Position numbers and translations under genes: made by a program. Shown here one piece after another: positions 1-5,115 of a stretch of DNA of 5,115 nt (position 1 is its first letter; the number at the start of each line of letters is the position of its first letter). The notes under the pieces are model-generated. The model saw only the letters and a list, made by a program, of their open reading frames with translations. It was not told where the DNA came from and ran no database searches. The DNA is from Francisellaceae bacterium (GTDB taxonomy: Bacteria; Pseudomonadota; Gammaproteobacteria; Berkiellales; Berkiellaceae): positions 1 to 5,115 of the forward strand of contig JAHFQG010000091.1 in the NCBI GenBank assembly GCA_023266415.1. The letters are read 5' to 3'.

Positions 1-47
1 GACGGGTAGTCAGTTTTTGTGAAGCTGCCATGGGGGGAAGATAAGCT

Positions 48-635
48 ATGCAGCCTTTTCAGCGTGATTTTATTGAATTTTCCTTAAAAAACAAAGCGTT
101 ACAACTGGGCGAGTTTACGCTTAAATCGGGTCGAAAAAGTCCTTATTTTTTTAATACCGGGGTATTTTGTACGGGAGAAACCCTTTCAGCGCTGGCTCAA
201 TTTTACCAAAATGCCATTCAATATCACGGATTTACCTTCGATTGTTTGGTAGGGCCTGCTTATAAAGGGATCCCGCTCGTGTCCGCTGTCAGCTGCATTC
301 GAGCCCTTCAGCATGGGGAGCCTACCCCTTTCGCCTTTAATCGCAAAGAGGCAAAAAATCACGGAGAAGGTGGTCAATGGGTGGGGACCGCCTTAGCCGG
401 TCAGCGGGTTTTATTGCTGGACGATGTGATTACGGCGGGTACGGCCGTGCGCGAACTATTGCCTTTGCTCAAACAAGCAGGGGCCATCTTAACGGGTATT
501 TTAGTCGCCCTCGACCGAGAAGAAAAAAACAACGAAGGACGCCCTGCGTTGGCTGCATTAAGTCAAACATTGCAGGTGAAAGTCGCCAGCATTATTCGAT
601 TTTCGGATATTCAGGAGTACACTTGTGAACCCTAA
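48..635 (+). CDS. pyrE: Orotate phosphoribosyltransferase
   Basis: Cytoplasmic enzyme that joins orotate to PRPP to give orotidine 5'-phosphate, the fifth step of de novo pyrimidine synthesis. The 195-residue product aligns from its first residues with E. coli PyrE (FTLKSGRKSPYFFN at 23-36). Visible motifs are Lys26, the catalytic-loop segment NRKEAKNHGEGG at 98-109 (Arg99, Lys100, Lys103, His105 at the classical positions), and the PRPP-binding signature VLLLDDVITAGTA at 121-133 with the Asp125-Asp126 pair. A purine-rich GGGGAAG sits seven bases before the ATG, and the N-terminal match supports this start. The protein is about 18 residues shorter than the 213-residue E. coli enzyme. It stops just after the SIIRFSDIQEY segment and lacks the usual C-terminal helix. 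The 3' end overlaps the next gene by 11 bases. Identification is secure; whether the short C terminus is normal for this lineage is not known to me. Confidence 0.97.
   Translation: MQPFQRDFIEFSLKNKALQLGEFTLKSGRKSPYFFNTGVFCTGETLSALAQFYQNAIQYHGFTFDCLVGPAYKGIPLVSAVSCIRALQHGEPTPFAFNRKEAKNHGEGGQWVGTALAGQRVLLLDDVITAGTAVRELLPLLKQAGAILTGILVALDREEKNNEGRPALAALSQTLQVKVASIIRFSDIQEYTCEP
613..617 (+). promoter_or_regulatory. Ribosome-binding site of the MFS gene, inside pyrE
   Basis: AGGAG lies seven bases before a GTG at 625 and is the best Shine-Dalgarno match near it. It fixes the start of the transporter and lies within the last codons of pyrE. Ribosomes finishing pyrE (stop 633-635) would uncover or reuse this site, so translational coupling is likely. 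Confidence 0.75.
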
Positions 636-1872
636 AGCCTATCTCCCTTTCTTAATGTGGATGTTTCCCCTGTTGTTTTTTGCCTATCAGTTTATTCTAA
701 GACTGTGGCCCAGTGTCATGATGCATTCGATTATGCATCAATTTTCCATCGATGCCACCGCTTTTGGGGTGTTGGCTTCTATGTATTACTACGGGTATGC
801 TGGATTTCAAATCCCCATTGCCATTTTATTGGACCGTTATAGCCCCCGATATGTCATTTCAGGCTGTGCAATTTTATGTGGCCTCTCTATGTGGGCCTTT
901 GTTCATACCCACAGTTGGCCCATCGCCCTCCTAAGCCGATTTTTAATTGGGGTGGGATCTGCCGTTGGTTTTTTGGGGACTTCTAAAGTCATTTCTTCAT
1001 GGTTTAAACCCGGTCAGTATGCCCGAATGGTCGCTGTTACCTTTTCTTTGGGTTTGATGGGTGCCATCTATGGGGGTCGACCTGTCAGTTTGTTGGTCAG
1101 TCGTCTGGGGTGGCAACCGGTGGCCATGGGATTGGTTTGGGTTTCCTTGGGCATTGGGGTCTGTGTTTTTCTGTTTTTACGAAACAATCCTCACGCGGAT
1201 CCAGAAAACACGGAAACCACCATTTCTTTAACAGGTTTATCCGAAGTGTTTCGATCGCCCGCCGTCTGGCTTTTGGCCATCACCACGTTTTTGATGGTGG
1301 GACCCCTAGAAGGTTTTGCTGATGTGTGGGGGGTAAGCTATTTGGTGAATGCCTATGGCATGATAAAAAGCGATGCCGCGGGCCTCGTGTCGTTTATTTT
1401 TGTGGGCATGTTATTGGGGGCCCCCATCTTGGTCAGCTTCAGTAAACGATGGGGTGATTATACTGTCATAGCCCTCTGTGGTTTGATGATGGCTGGTGCG
1501 CTCTGGATCCTTCTCTATGTGCCTTTTCTCAAGGTGCCGGTGTTGGGTGTTCTTTTATTTTTGATTGGGATTGCTTGCTGCTACCAAGCATTGATTTTTT
1601 CTGCAGGCCATCATTTGGTCAAACCCCAATTTTTGGGGGTGACCATCGCCTTTCTAAATGGTGTCAATATGCTGGGCGGCCCTTTTTTCCACAGCCTCAT
1701 TGGGATCACCATGGATGCTTTTTGGGAGGGACAAGAGGTGTTTGGCCTACGGCAATATAGCCTGGTATCGTACCAAAAAGCTTTGGGCTTGATACCCATT
1801 TGTGCCTTATTGGGGACTTTGTTGGTGGTGTATTTGAGGCGGATGCGGAAAGTCCGTGAGGTCATATCGTGA
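625..1872 (+). CDS. Major facilitator superfamily transporter, substrate unknown
   Basis: Inner-membrane secondary transporter of 415 residues, the usual MFS length. I see about twelve hydrophobic segments, near residues 8-28, 44-66, 75-93, 99-120, 135-153, 163-185, 213-235, 252-272, 279-298, 304-328, 335-360 and 387-405. A hydrophilic central loop spans about 186-212. The signature loop between helices 2 and 3 is present as ILLDRYSPRYV (67-77), an MFS motif A of the G-x-L-a-D-R-x-G-R-R type with Ser in place of the second Gly. The C-terminal tail is basic (RRMRKVRE). The start is GTG with an AGGAG seven bases upstream. The helix-1/2 style (YQFILRLWPSVM, FGVLASMYYYGYAG) and FADVWGVSYL near 231-240 resemble, from memory, the MFS families expanded in Legionella and Coxiella, which import nutrients inside host vacuoles. 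Coupling to pyrE hints at a pyrimidine-related or nutrient substrate, but nothing in the sequence fixes it. Confidence 0.9.
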   Translation: MNPKAYLPFLMWMFPLLFFAYQFILRLWPSVMMHSIMHQFSIDATAFGVLASMYYYGYAGFQIPIAILLDRYSPRYVISGCAILCGLSMWAFVHTHSWPIALLSRFLIGVGSAVGFLGTSKVISSWFKPGQYARMVAVTFSLGLMGAIYGGRPVSLLVSRLGWQPVAMGLVWVSLGIGVCVFLFLRNNPHADPENTETTISLTGLSEVFRSPAVWLLAITTFLMVGPLEGFADVWGVSYLVNAYGMIKSDAAGLVSFIFVGMLLGAPILVSFSKRWGDYTVIALCGLMMAGALWILLYVPFLKVPVLGVLLFLIGIACCYQALIFSAGHHLVKPQFLGVTIAFLNGVNMLGGPFFHSLIGITMDAFWEGQEVFGLRQYSLVSYQKALGLIPICALLGTLLVVYLRRMRKVREVIS

Positions 1873-1880
1873 GCCTTTAG

Positions 1881-1917
1881 CCCCAGCGTAGGCTGGGGTA
1901 GGCTGGCATCCAGTCTT
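1881..1917. repeat. Dispersed-repeat fragment with stem-loop
   Basis: CCCCAGC (1881-1887) and GCTGGGG (1892-1898) form a perfect 7-bp stem with a GTAG loop. It is followed by a second partial unit, GGCTGGCATCCAG (1901-1913). The layout resembles the widespread bacterial repeat that reads roughly GCCAGCGnAGGCTGGCATCCAG. It begins eight bases after the transporter stop. There is no T-run, so I do not call it an intrinsic terminator, though the stem could block 3' exonucleases on the pyrE-MFS message. Confidence 0.55.
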
Positions 1918-1930
1918 GTAGGGGCGAGGC
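1916..1930 (-). repeat. Partial copy of TTGTAGGGGCGAGGC repeat
   Basis: These fifteen bases are the exact reverse complement of 5085-5099 after pnp. Only one arm is present here: after GAGGC the sequence changes to GCACC rather than completing the palindrome seen at 5074-5093. Repeats with GTAGGGGCGA arms are common dispersed elements between bacterial genes, so this is read as a truncated copy. Confidence 0.6.
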
Positions 1931-1948
1931 GCACCTTAGTGAGAGTTT

Positions 1949-2143
1949 TTACCTGTTAGCCCATCCCAACAATTTGTAAACTGGATAAAAAACCAGTCCA
2001 ATCATACATACCTTTAAAAGTCCGCTGTCAAAGTCAATATGATTGAATCCAATTTTTTTCAAAAAATTAATGAGCATGCTGACAGCAAAACAACTTAAAA
2101 AAAACACCATTAGTACACATAAGGTTTTTAAAACAAATTTCAT
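1949..2143 (-). CDS. Small two-helix membrane protein, unknown function
   Basis: I do not recognise this 64-residue protein. It has two hydrophobic stretches, about residues 5-27 (starting after MKFVLK) and 41-60, separated by a short polar segment (KKIGFNHIDFDSG). The end is WANR. Three cysteines (9, 18, 46) lie in the hydrophobic parts; the context FFLSC is not a proper lipobox, so a lipoprotein is unlikely. The basic N terminus before helix 1 suggests a cytoplasmic start and a hairpin topology. On the minus strand AGGG precedes the ATG by about nine bases, a weak ribosome-binding site. The gene is AT-rich compared with its neighbours and converges on the MFS gene with 76 bases between stop codons. 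A helix-turn-helix membrane layout is hard to get by chance, so I favour a real gene, but it could be a remnant or a recent arrival. Confidence 0.55.
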   Translation of the reverse strand: MKFVLKTLCVLMVFFLSCFAVSMLINFLKKIGFNHIDFDSGLLKVCMIGLVFYPVYKLLGWANR

Positions 2144-2171
2144 ACAAGAATGCCCTAGGAAAGCCAGTTTT

Positions 2172-2218
2172 ATTGTTGCATAATAAATATTTGTTAACCA
2201 ACTAAATTGTTAGCATAA
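2172..2218 (-). promoter_or_regulatory. AT-rich upstream region with near-direct repeat
   Basis: ATTGTTGCATAA (2172-2183) and ATTGTTAGCATAA (2206-2218) differ by one inserted base, and their starts are 34 bases apart, a little over three helical turns. They lie 29-75 bases upstream of the small membrane gene's start, where its promoter would be. Between them is GTTAAC (2193-2198), the centre of an imperfect palindrome. The arrangement would suit a pair of operator sites, but I cannot identify a regulator. A TATTAT on the minus strand could be a -10 element, with no good -35 at the normal distance. Confidence 0.25.
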
Positions 2219-2271
2219 AATGTTCTTGTTGCCTTATTTGGCCTTTGCAACCTTGTTCGAAACACGCTGTC

Positions 2272-2308
2272 GCGAGTGGTTGGCAATCTGTGACAGCCAG
2301 CCACTCGC
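2272..2308. repeat. 13-bp hairpin in gene-free region
   Basis: GCGAGTGG-T-TGGC (2272-2284) pairs with GCCA-G-CCACTCGC (2296-2308), giving 12 Watson-Crick pairs and one T/G wobble around an 11-base loop (2285-2295). No T-run follows on either side, so it is not a classical terminator. It overlaps the left arm of the larger inverted repeat, so the two folds compete. Confidence 0.6.
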
Positions 2309-2435
2309 TCGGCCACCGCTTGTTCTGGGCCCCTAATAACGAATTCTTTCCAGATTAAGGGGGTTGTGCGTGAAATTCTGGGGGTAAGGGTTAGAAGGGC
2401 CGGCGAACAAGGGTCATCCGACCGAGTGTCTGTCA
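2295..2435. repeat. Large imperfect inverted repeat (possible MITE or structured RNA)
   Basis: The two halves match as reverse complements with conserved spacing. CACTCG (2302-2307) pairs with CGAGTG (2423-2428). After exactly 11 bases on each side, CTTGTTC (2319-2325) pairs with GAACAAG (2405-2411). Next come GGCCC (2328-2332) with GGGCC (2397-2401), CTAA (2333-2336) with TTAG (2391-2394), and CCAGA (2350-2354) with TCTGG (2377-2381). Weaker similarity continues outward to about 2295 and 2435. A further 9-base inverted pair, CCTTGTTCG (2251-2259) and CGAACAAGG (2404-2412), also exists. The region has reading frames on both strands, but none resembles a protein I know. A decayed miniature inverted-repeat element or a folded RNA are both possible. 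Confidence 0.5.
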
Positions 2436-2484
2436 GCTCAGGTTTGTGGTCACTCCAGCACAGGGGGAGGCAGTCTTCGTATTC

Positions 2485-2519
2485 CCCTCCCCCGCTGGCG
2501 GGGGAGGGTAGGGAGGGGG
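2485..2519. repeat. GC-rich REP-like palindrome with G-quadruplex motif
   Basis: CCCTCCCCCGC (2485-2495) and GCGGGGGAGGG (2498-2508) form an 11-bp perfect inverted repeat around TG. The right arm continues into TA, GGG, A, GGGGG. Positions 2500-2519 therefore hold four G-runs of 5, 3, 3 and 5 with loops of 1, 2 and 1 base on the plus strand, a textbook quadruplex pattern. The element belongs to a common style of dispersed intergenic repeat; read through, it gives the familiar spurious peptide PPLAGEGREG. It lies about 30 bases upstream of the likely rpsO promoter. Confidence 0.7.
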
Positions 2520-2546
2520 TGTATCTATGTAAGCACATACTTTTTA

Positions 2547-2555
2547 TGGTATCAT
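2547..2555 (+). promoter_or_regulatory. Probable extended -10 promoter for rpsO-pnp
   Basis: TGGTATCAT fits the extended -10 pattern TGn-TATnnT (hexamer 2550-2555). No good -35 hexamer is seen 17 bases upstream (ATGTAA), which an extended -10 can tolerate. Transcription would start near 2562 and give a leader of about 56 bases. It is the best candidate upstream of the operon; the assignment is by eye. Confidence 0.45.
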
Positions 2556-2617
2556 CTGCGCTTGGCGAAAAGGTCAAATTTAGCTATTAGTATAACTAAC
2601 TTTTTAAGAGGTATCGT

Positions 2618-2887
2618 ATGTCATTATCAACCGAAGCTAAGGCCCAGATTGTTGAACAACATCAACGTTCTGCTGGCGACACCGGCTCATCCGAAGTGCA
2701 GGTGGCTTTGTTGACTGCGCGCATTAATAGTATGACGCAGCATTTAAAAGCGAATAAAAAAGATCACCATTCACGTTATGGTTTATTGCACATGGTTAGT
2801 CGTCGTCGTAAATTATTGAATTATCTAAAACGAACGCAACAAGAAATGTATCAAAAACTCATTGAATCGTTGGGATTGCGCCGCTAA
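2618..2887 (+). CDS. rpsO: 30S ribosomal protein S15
   Basis: Primary binding protein of the 16S rRNA central domain that also takes part in a bridge to the 50S subunit. At 89 residues it has the same length as E. coli S15 and aligns without gaps. Visible features are [16 protein letters not shown] (21-36), KKDHHSR (47-53) and the C-terminal LIESLGLRR. His42, Asp49 and Ser52 match the residues (His41, Asp48, Ser51 without Met) that read the G-U/G-C motif of 16S helix 22. One variant is Tyr54 where E. coli has Arg in HHSRRGLL. The ATG follows TAAGAGG by six bases. S15 represses its own message in several bacteria through leader structures. The short AT-rich leader here offers only a small TTAGT/ACTAA stem (2587-2599), so I cannot claim that control. 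It is followed by pnp after 47 bases. Confidence 0.98.
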   Translation: MSLSTEAKAQIVEQHQRSAGDTGSSEVQVALLTARINSMTQHLKANKKDHHSRYGLLHMVSRRRKLLNYLKRTQQEMYQKLIESLGLRR

Positions 2888-2934
2888 CGAGGTGTTCTCA
2901 AAAGTGTCGAATTTTTAATAAGAGGGTTTTATCT

Positions 2935-5067
2935 GTGTCACACATTCAAACGTTTCAATATGGCGAACATACGGTTAGTTTAGAAACCGGCGTTATTGCT
3001 CGCCAAGCTACGGCGGCAGTCATGGTCGATATGGGCGGTACCGTTGTACTGGTTACAGTCGTAGCGAATAAAAAAGTTGTGCCAGGGCGTGATTTTTTCC
3101 CCCTCACTGTCAATTATCAAGAAAAAATGTATGCTTCCGGTCGTATCCCGGGGGGATTTTTAAAACGGGAAGGTCGTCCTTCTGAAAATGAAACCCTCAT
3201 CTCTCGCCTGATTGACAGACCCATCCGTCCTTTGTTTAAAGAAGGCTTCATGAACGAAGTACAAGTGGTGGCCACACTCTTGTCTTTAAATCCTGCAATC
3301 ACCCCCGATATCCCCGCTTTAATTGGGACATCTGCGGCTTTGGCGTTGTCTGGCCTGCCGTTTGATGGTCCTATCGGAGCCGCACGAGTTGGTTTAATCG
3401 ACGACCAATTTGTATTAAATCCTTCTCGCACACAATTAGAAGCTTCCCGTCTTGAATTGGTGGTGGCGGGTACCAATACATCTGTGTTGATGGTGGAATC
3501 AGAAGCTGATGAACTGTCCGAAGAAACCATGTTAGAAGCCGTTATGTTTGGTCATCGTTATATGCAAGTGGTGATTCAAGCCATCAACGAATTTGTTAAA
3601 GAAGCGGGCAGTCCTACGTGGGACTGGCAGCCAGCCACAGAAGATATCGCTCTCAAAGGTGCTTTACATGAATTAGTGTCTACTGATGTAGAACAGGCTT
3701 ATACCATTTCCGAAAAAAGAGCACGTTTGGAAAAATTAAGTGACTTGCGTCAAAAAGCACTGACTTTGGCGAACGAGACACTCTCAGAAACTAAAATATT
3801 GACAGCGTTTGAAGCCTTAGAAAGCCATATTGTTCGCAGCCGTATTTTGAATGGCGAATTACGTATTGACGGCCGAGACACCGAAACGGTTCGTCCGATT
3901 AGTGTCAGCACCCAAGTATTGCCTCGCACGCATGGTTCCGCTCTGTTCACCCGTGGGGAAACCCAAGCGTTGGTAGTCGTGACTATGGGCACTGGACGTG
4001 ATGCGCAAGAATTTGATGAAGTCATGGGCCGTTGGCGAGACACTTTCTTATTACATTACAATTTCCCTCCTTACAGCGTGGGTGAAACTGGCATTATGGG
4101 GAGCCCCAAGCGTCGTGAAATTGGACATGGTCGCTTAGCCAAGCGGGCTGTGGCACGAATATTGCCCAAAGAGGCCGAATTTCCCTATGTATTGCGGGTG
4201 GTTTCTGAAATCACAGAATCCAACGGTTCTAGCTCAATGGCCACCGTGTGCGGGGCCAGTATGGCCCTCATGGATGCTGGGGTGCCTCTGAAGGCCCCTG
4301 TGGCAGGTATTGCTATGGGTTTGATTAAAGAAGGGGACAAGTTTGCGGTTTTAACCGATATCCTGGGTGATGAAGATCACCTAGGCGATATGGACTTCAA
4401 AGTGGCAGGTAGCCGCAATGGGGTTACTGCTCTCCAAATGGACATCAAAATCAATGGTATTACACGAGATATCATGCAAGTGGCATTGGCTCAAGCCAGA
4501 ACAGGTCGATTACATATCCTGACCATCATGAACGACACTATTTCTGAACCTCGCCAAGAGTTATCTGAGTTTGCCCCTCGGGTGTATACTTTCAAAATCA
4601 GTCCCGATAAAATTCGAGATGTGATTGGTAAGGGCGGCGCTGTCATTAAGCAACTGACAGAAGAATCTGGCGCCAGCATTGAGATTAACGATGAAGGTCG
4701 CGTATCTATTGTGGCAAACGACGCGGCTTCGGGTGAAAAGCTAAAAGCACGCATTGAAAGTCTGACCGCAGAAGTGGAAATTGGCAAGATTTATGAAGGC
4801 ACTGTTACCCGCATTGCCGATTACGGCTTTTTTGCTAATATTATCCCGGGTAAAGATGGGTTGGTACACGTATCTCAAATATCCGATGAGCACGTTGATA
4901 ACGTGTCTGATTTCGTTCAAATGGGCGATAAAGTACGTGTTAAAGTGCTTGATATCGATCGCATGGGTCGAGTCAAGTTGAGCCTTAAAGAAGCGCAAGA
5001 AGGGCGCAATTCTCAGGAAGAAGCTCCTTTATTTGCAGATGTGGATGATGACGAAGCAGAAATATAG
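2935..5067 (+). CDS. pnp: Polyribonucleotide nucleotidyltransferase (PNPase)
   Basis: Trimeric 3'-5' exoribonuclease that uses phosphate to release nucleoside diphosphates from RNA and can also add tails; in gammaproteobacteria it often joins the RNase E degradosome. It has 710 residues against 711 in E. coli. Domains in order are first RNase PH core (about 5-145) with RNA-contact loop [12 protein letters not shown] (73-84, E. coli FFRR replaced by FLKR), alpha-helical linker (about 148-230), second RNase PH core (about 310-540), KH domain (about 550-610) with GKGG at 565-568, and S1 domain (about 617-687). Catalytic residues are intact: Ser433 and Ser434 in NGSSSMA, and Asp481, Asp487 and Lys489 in [10 protein letters not shown]. 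The tail is acidic (ADVDDDEAE). The start is GTG, chosen because TAAGAGGG lies eight bases upstream and the N terminus matches E. coli from FQYG onward. Likely cotranscribed with rpsO. Confidence 0.98.
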   Translation: MSHIQTFQYGEHTVSLETGVIARQATAAVMVDMGGTVVLVTVVANKKVVPGRDFFPLTVNYQEKMYASGRIPGGFLKREGRPSENETLISRLIDRPIRPLFKEGFMNEVQVVATLLSLNPAITPDIPALIGTSAALALSGLPFDGPIGAARVGLIDDQFVLNPSRTQLEASRLELVVAGTNTSVLMVESEADELSEETMLEAVMFGHRYMQVVIQAINEFVKEAGSPTWDWQPATEDIALKGALHELVSTDVEQAYTISEKRARLEKLSDLRQKALTLANETLSETKILTAFEALESHIVRSRILNGELRIDGRDTETVRPISVSTQVLPRTHGSALFTRGETQALVVVTMGTGRDAQEFDEVMGRWRDTFLLHYNFPPYSVGETGIMGSPKRREIGHGRLAKRAVARILPKEAEFPYVLRVVSEITESNGSSSMATVCGASMALMDAGVPLKAPVAGIAMGLIKEGDKFAVLTDILGDEDHLGDMDFKVAGSRNGVTALQMDIKINGITRDIMQVALAQARTGRLHILTIMNDTISEPRQELSEFAPRVYTFKISPDKIRDVIGKGGAVIKQLTEESGASIEINDEGRVSIVANDAASGEKLKARIESLTAEVEIGKIYEGTVTRIADYGFFANIIPGKDGLVHVSQISDEHVDNVSDFVQMGDKVRVKVLDIDRMGRVKLSLKEAQEGRNSQEEAPLFADVDDDEAEI

Positions 5068-5073
5068 TCTGTC

Positions 5074-5099
5074 GGGCGAGGCATGCCTCGCCCCTACAA
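5074..5099. repeat. Perfect 20-bp palindrome plus repeat arm after pnp
   Basis: GGGCGAGGCA (5074-5083) is followed directly by its reverse complement TGCCTCGCCC (5084-5093), starting six bases after the pnp stop. The right side extends to CCTACAA, so 5085-5099 is the exact inverted copy of 1916-1930. It could fold as a hairpin protecting the pnp message end, but no T-run follows within the next bases, so I class it as a dispersed palindromic repeat rather than an intrinsic terminator. Confidence 0.7.
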
Positions 5100-5115
5100 C
5101 GCCTTTAAAGTCTCT

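Noticed and set aside
3..44. Possible 3' end of an upstream gene (frame ending in TAA at 42-44)
   Set aside because: Only about 13 codons are visible (ending AAMGGR) and I cannot match them to a family. Another frame stops at 7-9, so the choice is arbitrary.
377..628. 83-residue frame inside pyrE
   Set aside because: Shadow of pyrE in another frame; Arg- and Gly-rich with no family resemblance.
1881..1898. Intrinsic terminator after the MFS gene
   Set aside because: The stem is good but no T-run follows; the sequence continues into repeat DNA.
2251..2267. T-arm-like GTTCGAA, suggestive of a tRNA remnant
   Set aside because: The bases around it do not form a 5-bp T-stem, and no acceptor or anticodon arm can be found nearby.
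2526..2545. Small TATGT/ACATA stem followed by T-run, terminator-like
   Set aside because: Only five A/T-rich pairs, and it lies just upstream of the best promoter candidate; too weak to call.
2194..2577. 127-residue minus-strand reading frame
   Set aside because: It runs through the inverted repeat and the GC-rich palindrome, contains the typical repeat-derived peptide PSLPSPASGGGE, and shows no domain I recognise. Open by composition, not a convincing gene.
2366..2590. 74-residue plus-strand reading frame
   Set aside because: It contains PPLAGEGREG, a hallmark of translated intergenic palindromes, and overlaps the rpsO promoter. Spurious.
3117..3530. 137-residue antisense frame in pnp
   Set aside because: Overlaps a fully conserved part of pnp; no promoter or ribosome-binding site seen. 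Other antisense frames in pnp were dropped for the same reason.

Overview
The window looks like gammaproteobacterial chromosome. PyrE, ribosomal protein S15 and polynucleotide phosphorylase (PNPase) align over almost their whole length with the Escherichia coli proteins as I remember them. The MFS transporter has the look of the family expanded in intracellular Legionellales (Legionella/Coxiella type), so a Legionellales-like host is my best guess. That taxonomic step is inference from memory, not a search result.

Layout. Positions 1-47 are a short leader with no gene that I can identify. pyrE (48-635, +) ends inside the start of an MFS transporter gene (625-1872, +). The two overlap by 11 bases, and the transporter's ribosome-binding site lies inside the pyrE 3' end, so they form a translationally coupled pair. 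Positions 1873-1948 hold two dispersed-repeat fragments. A small two-helix membrane protein gene of unknown function (1949-2143, -) converges on the transporter. Positions 2144-2617 contain no convincing gene. They hold an AT-rich promoter-like stretch with a near-duplicate 12/13-base motif, a large imperfect inverted repeat (about 2295-2435) with a separate strong hairpin in its left arm, a GC-rich REP-like palindrome overlapping a G-quadruplex motif (2485-2519), and a likely extended -10 promoter for the next operon. rpsO (2618-2887, +) and pnp (2935-5067, +) follow with only 47 bases between them. A perfect 20-base palindrome (5074-5093) starts six bases after the pnp stop. It carries a 15-base inverted copy of the repeat found after the transporter.

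Function. PyrE makes orotidine 5'-phosphate in pyrimidine synthesis. The coupled transporter may handle a related metabolite, but its substrate is unknown. S15 organises the central domain of 16S rRNA, and PNPase degrades RNA from the 3' end. rpsO-pnp is the conserved pair, but its usual upstream partners (nusA-infB-rbfA-truB) are absent here and replaced by repeat-rich DNA.

Nothing here is clearly a new defence or mobile system. The least explained stretch is the structured, gene-free region at about 2250-2520.
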